Shown here piece by piece: positions 1 through 4,048 of a stretch of 6,078 nt of DNA (position 1 is the first letter of the stretch; the number at the start of each line of letters is the position of its first letter). The position numbers were made by a program, and so were the translations under genes. The stretch comes from an uncultured Cyanobium sp. Lineage in GTDB: Bacteria > Cyanobacteriota > Cyanobacteriia > PCC-6307 > Cyanobiaceae. Where the stretch lies: NCBI GenBank assembly GCA_937919075.1, contig CALFOF010000299.1, forward strand, positions 1 through 6,078, given 5' to 3'. A model generated the notes under the pieces. The model did no database searches. It saw only the letters and a list, made by a program, of their open reading frames with translations, and was not told the DNA's origin.

Positions 1-48
1 CGGGTCGTTGATCACGACCGTGTGCACCCGATACCAGGGCAATCCCAT
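1..48 (-). CDS. psbB: Photosystem II CP47 chlorophyll-binding protein, N-terminus only (cut by window edge)
   Basis: Read on the minus strand from the ATG at 48-46, the 16 codons give MGLPWYRVHTVVINDP, the highly conserved start of CP47. CP47 is the inner-antenna protein of photosystem II; it binds chlorophyll and passes excitation to the D1/D2 reaction centre in the thylakoid membrane. Only the cytoplasmic N-terminal segment before the first membrane helix is present, and the rest lies to the left of the window. No good Shine-Dalgarno sequence precedes the ATG (a run of C and then TAAC lie just upstream), which is common for cyanobacterial photosynthesis genes. The gene is divergent from the ferredoxin-like gene at 272, with a 223-bp shared spacer. 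The match is near exact over all 16 residues, so the identification is firm despite its shortness. Confidence 0.95.
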   Translation of the reverse strand, partial: MGLPWYRVHTVVINDP

Positions 49-101
49 GGGGGTTAGGTCCGGGGAAACAAACGGCTGCAAGGGTGAAGCCCAAGCAGCG
101 G

Positions 102-135
102 ACGATCAGATGGATCGTTCCGTGCTGGCGATCGT
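102..135. repeat. GATCGT inverted and direct repeats upstream of psbB
   Basis: ACGATC (102-107) and GATCGT (113-118) form an inverted repeat around the 5-bp spacer AGATG. The arms extend by a G-T wobble and a G-C pair (100-101 with 119-120). A third copy, GATCGT at 130-135, lies 17 bp after the second, within GGCGATCGTAAGG. Such spacing fits a dimeric regulator site, or a hairpin in the psbB 5' leader, but no known consensus was recognised. Confidence 0.35.
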
Positions 136-219
136 AAGGGTTTCCTTCCTTTGCGGAGGGACCATCAAGGCAGCTGAAACGAGCCGTGATACGGGGTCTG
201 GCTCTGTTGCGGTGGCGCA

Positions 220-237
220 GTTACATTTCGCAACCTG
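220..237 (+). promoter_or_regulatory. Possible HLR1 (RpaB) half-site
   Basis: GTTACATT at 220-227 fits the first half of the HLR1 element bound by the cyanobacterial response regulator RpaB (two G/T-TTACA-W-W octamers separated by 2 bp). The expected second octamer, 230-237 (GCAACCTG), agrees at only four of eight positions. The place, between two photosystem II transcription units, suits RpaB, which controls high-light genes. With only one good half, this is a weak call. Confidence 0.25.
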
Positions 238-297
238 AGGAGCACAATGGGGCGGTTCGAGCCGTTCCTCCATGCCCGTGATCCGCTTTGTTCGTGA
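237..297 (+). promoter_or_regulatory. Leader hairpin and 16-codon upstream reading frame ahead of the [2Fe-2S] gene
   Basis: A strong Shine-Dalgarno sequence (AGGAG, 238-242) stands 4 nt before an ATG at 247. This opens a 16-codon frame ending at TGA 295-297, which overlaps the ferredoxin start (272) in another frame. GAGGAG (237-242) can pair with TTCCTC (265-270), and CGGT (253-256) with GCCG (261-264) around a TCGA tetraloop, the second helix stacking on the first. The fold would hide the Shine-Dalgarno sequence and end 1 nt before the ferredoxin ATG. That ATG has no Shine-Dalgarno sequence of its own, so translation may be coupled to the small frame. The pairing is seen in the sequence; the role is inferred. 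Confidence 0.3.
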
Positions 298-727
298 AGG
301 TCGCGATGTCACCTGTTACCCCGGCGAAAACCTGCGGGAGGTGGCGCTGCGCGAAGGGGTGGAGATCTACGGGCTGAAGGGGAAGTTGGGCAATTGCGGC
401 GGCTGCGGCCAGTGCATCACCTGCTTTGTGGCGGTCGAGGAGCCGGCAACCGGTGCCGCCACCCTGACCCCGCGCACTGTTGTGGAGGAGCGGAAGCTGC
501 TAAAGCGCCCTGGGAACTGGCGTCTGGCCTGTCAGGCGCTCGTTCAGCACTCGGTGATTGTGGTCACGCGCCCCCAAGTGGCCCTGCAGGACGGCGACCG
601 GCGGCTTGCAGAGGCTCAACAGCAACCTCTGCCGGAGGGGCCTACCAGCTGGCCTGCGGTGGAAGCGCCAGCGGAGCCGGAGGAAGAGGCGTCCACGACC
701 ACAACGACGGGTGAAGGGCGTCCTTAA
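272..727 (+). CDS. Adrenodoxin-type [2Fe-2S] ferredoxin-like protein
   Basis: This 151-residue soluble protein has a beta-grasp ferredoxin fold at about residues 1-102 and a low-complexity tail rich in Pro, Glu and Thr (about 103-151). The cysteines C42-x5-C48-x2-C51-x35-C87 match the spacing of adrenodoxin/bacterial-type [2Fe-2S] ferredoxins rather than plant-type photosynthetic ferredoxin. Two further cysteines, C15 and C45, lie outside that pattern, and C45 sits inside the cluster loop (NCGGCGQC). ATG 272 is the only start available: an in-frame TGA lies at 236-238 with no ATG, GTG or TTG between. A homologue next to psbB is a usual cyanobacterial arrangement. The electron donor and acceptor are unknown; the link to photosystem II or a related thylakoid complex is inferred from position only. 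psbM follows 45 bp after the stop, so the two are probably co-transcribed. Confidence 0.85.
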   Translation: MPVIRFVREGRDVTCYPGENLREVALREGVEIYGLKGKLGNCGGCGQCITCFVAVEEPATGAATLTPRTVVEERKLLKRPGNWRLACQALVQHSVIVVTRPQVALQDGDRRLAEAQQQPLPEGPTSWPAVEAPAEPEEEASTTTTTGEGRP

Positions 728-772
728 GGGCCAGGCAAGGGTGATACGGTCCGCTGAGTCCTCCATGCCTTG

Positions 773-880
773 ATGGAAACCAACGATCTCGGTTTCGTGG
801 CCAGCCTGTTGTTCGTGCTGGTCCCGGCCATTTTTCTGATCATCCTCTACATCCAGACCAACAGCCGTCAGCAGGGCTGA
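773..880 (+). CDS. psbM: Photosystem II reaction centre protein M
   Basis: This 35-residue protein starts METNDLGF, has one hydrophobic helix (about residues 6-27, including [11 protein letters not shown]) and ends QTNSRQQG. Length, N-terminus and helix are those of PsbM, a single-span subunit at the photosystem II monomer interface that helps stabilise the dimer and the reaction-centre environment in the thylakoid membrane. The gene follows the [2Fe-2S] gene by 45 bp on the same strand. No Shine-Dalgarno sequence is seen. A two-codon frame (ATG-CCT-TGA, 765-773) ends in TGATG, sharing one base with the psbM start, so initiation could be coupled to ribosomes stopping there. A hairpin at 901-930 may mark the transcript end. 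Confidence 0.95.
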   Translation: METNDLGFVASLLFVLVPAIFLIILYIQTNSRQQG

Positions 881-900
881 GTTCAGTCCTGGCTTCTTCG

Positions 901-930
901 CCCCGGAACACCCGCAGGTCCTGCCTGGGG
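901..930 (+). terminator. Hairpin downstream of psbM, possible transcript end
   Basis: CCCCGG (901-906) pairs with CTGGGG (925-930; six pairs including one G-T wobble). Directly inside on the 3' side lies the palindrome GCAGGTCCTGC (914-924), which can form a 4-bp hairpin with a 3-nt loop. The structure begins 20 nt after the psbM stop. It lacks a proper T-run (the sequence goes on TGATTT), so it may be a processing or stability hairpin rather than a classic intrinsic terminator. Confidence 0.35.
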
Positions 931-1119
931 TGATTTACTGGCAAGGAAATTTTGGCAGGAAAACCTCTGGCGGCGATAATTTGGGCACGAATGGCAACTT
1001 GAAATCTGCCCTTCAGTGATTCAACTGCCCTGAGATCCCCGTTCAAAGCGATCCCGCTTCTCCGCTGCGGTGCGGTTGTGGGTCAACAGCCTGTTCTATT
1101 TGACGGGCTGCCCGTGATG

Positions 1120-1169
1120 ATCACAACTGCGTAAAAGCATGCAACTGCGTGACTATCACAACTGCGTGA
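1120..1169 (+). repeat. Three tandem CAACTGCGT repeats
   Basis: CAACTGCGT occurs exactly at 1124-1132, 1142-1150 and 1159-1167, with starts 18 and 17 bp apart. The first and third copies share 13 bp (ATCACAACTGCGT, 1120-1132 and 1155-1167); the second and third share 11 bp (CAACTGCGTGA). A partial CAACTGC is at 1022-1028. The regular period of under two helical turns resembles a binding-site array. No gene begins nearby on either strand, so the role is unknown. Confidence 0.7.
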
Positions 1170-1221
1170 AGGCTGGAACGAACGTTTGATTTTGATGAGG
1201 TTGGGGGCTCTCTGTAAGGGC

Positions 1222-1247
1222 AGTGAATCGAGCCGCCTATGTTCACT
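1222..1247. repeat. Inverted repeat AGTGAA / TTCACT
   Basis: Perfect 6-bp arms at 1222-1227 and 1242-1247 enclose 14 nt. Similar heptamers, TAAGGGC and TTAGGGC, flank the arms on either side. It could fold as a hairpin in RNA or bind a dimeric protein; nothing distinguishes these. Confidence 0.3.
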
Positions 1248-1282
1248 TAGGGCTGGAGCGCAACTCAAAGGCCACCACCATT

Positions 1283-1317
1283 GCACTCCAAATCTGCCAA
1301 CAGTGCAGATAAAGTGC
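1283..1317. repeat. Compound hairpin in convergent region
   Basis: GCACT (1283-1287) pairs with AGTGC (1313-1317), and inside it ATCTGC (1292-1297) pairs with GCAGAT (1305-1310) around a 7-nt loop. The two helices, 5 and 6 bp, are separated by a 4/2-nt internal loop. All 11 pairs are Watson-Crick. The structure is downstream of both psbM and the minus-strand stress-protein gene, but neither side has a T-run. It may be a terminator-like 3' end or part of a small RNA. Confidence 0.4.
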
Positions 1318-1338
1318 CCCAGCATTGCAGTCGAAGCA

Positions 1339-1351
1339 CCCCTTTGAGGGG
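1339..1351 (-). terminator. Small GC hairpin after the stress-protein gene
   Basis: CCCCT/AGGGG (1339-1343 with 1347-1351) forms a perfect 5-bp stem with a 3-nt loop, 17 nt beyond the stress-protein stop codon on the minus strand. No T-run follows, so it is at best a weak or factor-assisted terminator. Confidence 0.3.
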
Positions 1352-1368
1352 AGACGTAGCTTCCGTTT

Positions 1369-2220
1369 TCAGTTGCGGCTTTCTGGTTCGCGCACCAGTA
1401 TCACTGGCGCGGGAGCGTGCACTCGGATGAAGTCGCTCACCGAGTTCCCCAACAACCGATCAATGTCCACCAGCGCCTTGGCCACCAGCGGACGACGATC
1501 CTGTGAAGCAATCACCAGCAGGTCGGCCTCAATCTCCTTGGCAGCCGCGCACACTTCCCGCCCCACATCATTGCCATCGCGATGCACGCCTTTGAGCTCC
1601 ACGCCAAAGCTGCGGGCGCGCTGCTTGGCCTTCTCCAGCAGCTCGTCTGCAGGGGTTTTCCCCCCTCGGCTCGGTGCCAGTTGCTGCCGGCTCACGTGCA
1701 CACCGGTGAGCGTGCCACCGGGAATCTCCCTCACCAGCTCGCAGGCGATCTTGAGGGCGTCATCGCCCACGCCGGTGCCATCGATGGTCACCATCACCCT
1801 GTTGACATGCCGGACATAGAGGTCGTCGCGGACCAGCAGCATGGGGCGGGTGGATAGCTGAAAGACGTATTGGCTGGAGCTGTTGGCCAGGATCGATTGC
1901 AGCCGTCCAAGGCCGCGGGACCCCATCACGATCAGATCGGCATCGAGCTCTTCGGCCACCTTCAGCACGGTCTGCTTGGCATCCCCCTGGCGGATGATCG
2001 TGTTCACATCGGTCGGATTCAGGCCCAGGCGCTGAACGGCTTCCGCCATCAGGCCGCCGGCCCGCTGCCAGTGCTCCTGCACGGTTTCCCCCGATTGCTC
2101 GGGAACCACATGCAGCAGGTTGAGCCGTGCCTGGCGGAAGGCCGGGAGGTCGCGCAGCATGCGCACCATTTCCTCCACATGGCCCTTGCCGGAATCGGCG
2201 ATCAGAAGGTTGCGAAACAC
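1369..2220 (-). CDS. Tandem-domain universal stress protein (UspA family)
   Basis: This is a 283-residue soluble protein made of two UspA domains, about residues 1-135 and 140-277. Domain 1 carries the ATP-binding signature GSRGLGRLQSILANSSSQYV (100-119), then STRPMLLV. Domain 2 has VMVTIDGTG at its first strand and GNSVSDFI near 258-265 followed by APVILV; its glycine motif is replaced by SQDRRP, so it may bind nucleotide poorly. Such proteins are linked to stress survival and signalling, but the precise role is unknown here. I chose GTG 2220 because FRNLLIADSGKGHVEEM is a typical family start. A longer frame to 2409 is open but gives low-quality sequence and runs through the divergent thioesterase gene. 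TTG 2238 is another possible start. No clear Shine-Dalgarno sequence precedes either. Confidence 0.85.
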   Translation of the reverse strand: MFRNLLIADSGKGHVEEMVRMLRDLPAFRQARLNLLHVVPEQSGETVQEHWQRAGGLMAEAVQRLGLNPTDVNTIIRQGDAKQTVLKVAEELDADLIVMGSRGLGRLQSILANSSSQYVFQLSTRPMLLVRDDLYVRHVNRVMVTIDGTGVGDDALKIACELVREIPGGTLTGVHVSRQQLAPSRGGKTPADELLEKAKQRARSFGVELKGVHRDGNDVGREVCAAAKEIEADLLVIASQDRRPLVAKALVDIDRLLGNSVSDFIRVHAPAPVILVREPESRN

Positions 2221-2291
2221 GGGGGCGTCACGGTTCAAAATCAGCCTATGGCCGGCTCCGGGGCCAGCAGCCCTGCCCTGTCGAGGTCGTA
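2221..2291. promoter_or_regulatory. Divergent spacer between stress-protein and thioesterase genes
   Basis: This 71-bp gap must serve initiation of both divergent genes. On the plus strand GAGG (2283-2286) lies 5 nt before the thioesterase ATG, a good Shine-Dalgarno sequence. No clear -35/-10 pair was found on either strand. Confidence 0.4.
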
Positions 2292-2765
2292 ATGGACGCT
2301 CTTGATCCGACCTGGCCCTGGCGCCTGACCCGCCGTGTGCTGCCCCAACACACGGATCACGCGGGTGTGATGTGGCATGGCGCCTATCTCCGCTGGTTGG
2401 AGGAGGCACGCGTGGAGGCGCTGGCGGCGGTGGGATTGCCTTACCGGATGCTTTCTGACAGGGGCCTCGAGTTGCCAGTGGTTTCGCTCACCATCGACTA
2501 TCGCCGCCCGCTCCAGCATGGCGACAGCGTCGATATCGAGAGCATGGTGGGCGCGGCGCAGGGGCTGCGACTTCCCTGGTGCAGCAGGTTCGTGGGAGTT
2601 GGCGGGCATGTGGCCGCCACTGCGCGGGTGGAGCTTGTGCTGGTGGAATCCAGGCCCGATCCCTTCGGGGGCGCTCCGCAGCGGCGGCTGCGACGCCAAC
2701 CACCCGCCGACCTGGCGGAGGCCCTGGCAGCCCTGCGGCGAGGGCCCCTGATCACCATGCCATAG
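2292..2765 (+). CDS. Acyl-CoA thioesterase, 4HBT/YbgC-like hotdog fold
   Basis: This 157-residue protein has the 4-hydroxybenzoyl-CoA thioesterase signature HTDHAGVMWHGAYLRWLEEA (about residues 20-39), with D22 at the usual catalytic position, followed by LEEARVEAL and the strand-rich core with DYRRPLQHGDSVDI (69-82). Family members hydrolyse acyl-CoA thioesters. In cyanobacteria a related enzyme releases 1,4-dihydroxy-2-naphthoate from its CoA ester in phylloquinone synthesis, which is a plausible but unproven role here. The Arg/Ala/Pro-rich C-terminus (about 121-157) goes beyond the hotdog core. ATG 2292 is preceded by GAGG at good spacing, so the open frame further upstream is not used. 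The stop TAG overlaps the LexA-like palindrome, and dprA begins 29 bp later. Confidence 0.85.
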   Translation: MDALDPTWPWRLTRRVLPQHTDHAGVMWHGAYLRWLEEARVEALAAVGLPYRMLSDRGLELPVVSLTIDYRRPLQHGDSVDIESMVGAAQGLRLPWCSRFVGVGGHVAATARVELVLVESRPDPFGGAPQRRLRRQPPADLAEALAALRRGPLITMP

Positions 2766-2778
2766 TACAGGCGTACTG
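2763..2778. promoter_or_regulatory. Putative LexA (SOS) box ahead of dprA
   Basis: AGTAC-AGGC-GTACT at 2764-2777 is an inverted repeat with perfect 5-bp arms. Read on the minus strand (AGTACGCCTGTACT) it meets every position of the published cyanobacterial LexA consensus RGTACNNNDGTWCB; the plus-strand reading misses only the D position. It overlaps the thioesterase stop codon and ends 17 bp before the annotated dprA ATG, so bound repressor would block transcription entering or starting at dprA. By simple base-frequency reckoning such a match is expected about 0.1 times by chance in this window on both strands. A T-rich stretch follows (2781-2788), so the same palindrome could also act as a weak terminator hairpin. 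Confidence 0.55.
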
Positions 2779-2794
2779 AATTTCTTTTGGCTGG

Positions 2795-4048
2795 ATGGGA
2801 GAGCTTGTTGCCGTCAGCTTTCCTCGGGGTTCTGCCGCTGCGCCGAGCCCATCGCCCCGAGCTGCCGCTTGTGGAACGGTCATTCCCCCGGTGAGCCTGC
2901 CCTGGCCAGAGCAACGCCGGGGCTGGTGGCTGCTCTGGGCTGGCTGCCCAGGCCTGGGAATCCGCCGGCTTGCGTTGCTGGAGCAGCGATTTGGCTCTCT
3001 CGCGGAGGCCTGGAAGGCTACGGCCGCTGCTCTGGCCGCTGTGCCGGGGTTTGGTGCTGCGTTGTTGGCCGCTGTGGAGCACTATCGGCGGCGGCACGGC
3101 GCCGATCCGGTTGCTGTCGCCAGGCCGGTGCCGGCGACTATGCGCCGGGTGCTGCTTCCCGGGGATCCCGCCAGCCCGCTGGCATTCGCCGCCCTGGAAC
3201 GGCCACCCCTGGTGATTCACTGGCAAGGCCAAGGAACGTTGTGGCCGTTGTTGCGCCGCCGTGAGGCGGTGGCTGTGGTGGGCACCCGCAACCCATCCCT
3301 GCATGGCCTGGCAATGGCGGAGGCGGTGGGCGCCGCCCTGGCCGCGGCGGGCTGGCCGGTGGTGAGTGGCCTCGCCGATGGCATCGATGCCGCCGCCCAT
3401 CGGGGCTGCCTGGCGAACGGTGGCAAGCCTGTGGCGGTGCTCGGCACGCCGCTAAGGCGCGCTTATCCCCGCCATCACGGGCCTCTGCAGCAGGCGGTGG
3501 CCGCCAGAGGGCTGCTGATCACGGAGCAACCCCCGGGTGCCTCAGTGCAGCGTGGCCACTTCGCCGCCCGGAATCGCCTGCAGGTGGCTCTCGCCACGGC
3601 GGTGGTGGTAATCGAGTGCCCCTTCAAGAGCGGCGCGCTGCATTCCGCAGCCCTGGCCTGGGAGCAGGGCCTGCCGCTGTGGGTGGTGCCGGCCGATGCG
3701 GCAAAGGTGTCTGCCCAAGGGAGCAACCGGTTGCTGCTGCAAGGCGCCACACCATTGCTGCAGCCTGGCGATCTGGTGCGCCAGCTGGGCCCCGGCCCGC
3801 TGATACAGGCTCAGAGCCAGGCGGAGGAGGCCGCAGCTCTGGCCCCTTGCAGGGTGGGGGCACTTCCGGAACCGCAGCGTCGCCTGCTCGCCGCCCTGGG
3901 CAGCGGGGCCTCGCTCGAGCGCCTTTGTCAGGTCCTTGGAGAACCTCCAGCCCATCTGTCAAGCCTGCTGCTGGATCTGGAGCTGGCCGGGCTGATCAGC
4001 GCCGAGCCTGGGTTGTACTGGCGGCCCGCCCGCGGCAGCTTTGCTTAG
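2795..4048 (+). CDS. dprA: DNA-processing protein DprA (Smf)
   Basis: The 417-residue protein binds incoming single-stranded DNA in the cytoplasm and loads RecA during natural transformation. An N-terminal helix-hairpin-helix-like region (about 50-95: CPGLGIRRL, VPGFGAALL) precedes the Rossmann-like DprA core (about 155-325). The core shows VVGTRNPS (161-168), SGLADGIDAAAHRG (191-204), VLGTPLRRAYPR (215-226), FAARNR (256-261) and EQGLPLWVVP (290-299). A winged-helix domain follows (about 358-410: PQRRLLAAL to AGLISAEPGLYW). All expected blocks are present. Residues 1-33 are Ala/Pro/Ser-rich and unlike the family, so GTG 2891 may be the true start; neither start has a Shine-Dalgarno sequence. 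The gene overlaps prmC by 8 bp and lies just after a LexA-like palindrome. Confidence 0.93.
   Translation: MGELVAVSFPRGSAAAPSPSPRAAACGTVIPPVSLPWPEQRRGWWLLWAGCPGLGIRRLALLEQRFGSLAEAWKATAAALAAVPGFGAALLAAVEHYRRRHGADPVAVARPVPATMRRVLLPGDPASPLAFAALERPPLVIHWQGQGTLWPLLRRREAVAVVGTRNPSLHGLAMAEAVGAALAAAGWPVVSGLADGIDAAAHRGCLANGGKPVAVLGTPLRRAYPRHHGPLQQAVAARGLLITEQPPGASVQRGHFAARNRLQVALATAVVVIECPFKSGALHSAALAWEQGLPLWVVPADAAKVSAQGSNRLLLQGATPLLQPGDLVRQLGPGPLIQAQSQAEEAAALAPCRVGALPEPQRRLLAALGSGASLERLCQVLGEPPAHLSSLLLDLELAGLISAEPGLYWRPARGSFA

Larger units (their letters stand above)
49..271. promoter_or_regulatory. Divergent spacer carrying control regions of psbB and the [2Fe-2S] gene
   Basis: This non-coding stretch separates two divergent genes, so it must hold the psbB control region (minus) and probably that of the [2Fe-2S] gene and psbM (plus). 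I could not place a convincing -35/-10 pair on either strand. A TACGAT hexamer on the minus strand (plus 131-136) is only a weak -10 candidate for psbB. Visible structure consists of an inverted repeat ACGATC-n5-GATCGT at 102-118 with another GATCGT at 130-135, a GTTACATT octamer at 220-227, and a leader hairpin at 237-270. The short reading frames crossing the spacer look fortuitous. Confidence 0.6.
881..1368. other. Gene-free convergent region between psbM and the stress-protein gene
   Basis: About 490 bp lies between the ends of two convergent genes, with no reading frame that resembles a protein. It is less GC-rich than its flanks, especially at about 930-1320. It holds the hairpin after psbM, near-duplicate segments TGGCAAGGAAA and TGGCAGGAAAA (940-963), the CAACTGCGT repeats (1120-1169), an inverted repeat AGTGAA/TTCACT (1222-1247), a compound hairpin (1283-1317) and a small hairpin (1339-1351). 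CATTGCA occurs twice, at 1279-1285 and 1323-1329, flanking the compound hairpin. This is much longer than other gaps in the window and could hide a small RNA, but no known RNA family was recognised. Confidence 0.5.

Noticed and set aside
57..75. Yfr2-like small RNA suggested by GGGGAAACAAAC upstream of psbB
   Set aside because: Only a short GGAAACA-like string is present, without a supporting stem of more than 3 bp; not enough to call the family.
840..1046. Minus-strand 68-codon reading frame overlapping the psbM end
   Set aside because: It is antisense to psbM, has no recognisable domain, and psbM is certain.
1120..1169. CRISPR array
   Set aside because: The repeats are only 9-13 bp with 8-9 bp between them, only three copies, and no cas gene is present.
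1083..1325. Minus-strand 80-codon reading frame in the convergent region
   Set aside because: Its composition is not protein-like, it covers the repeats and hairpins, and it shows no motif or ribosome-binding site.
2127..2291. N-terminal extension of the thioesterase to 2127
   Set aside because: It overlaps the divergent stress-protein coding sequence, and ATG 2292 has its own Shine-Dalgarno sequence and gives a normal family start.
2221..2409. N-terminal extension of the stress protein to an ATG at 2409
   Set aside because: The extra 63 residues are Arg/Pro/His-rich, unlike UspA, and run antisense through the thioesterase gene and its ribosome-binding site.
2765..2776. NtcA site reading of GTACAGGCGTAC
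   Set aside because: NtcA sites are GTA-n8-TAC; here the spacing is GTA-n6-TAC, and the GTAC arms fit LexA instead.
2498..3400. Long minus-strand open frame (300 codons) opposite the thioesterase and dprA genes
   Set aside because: This is a high-GC shadow frame: Arg/Gly/Ser/Ala-rich, no motif, and the plus-strand genes have clear family signatures.
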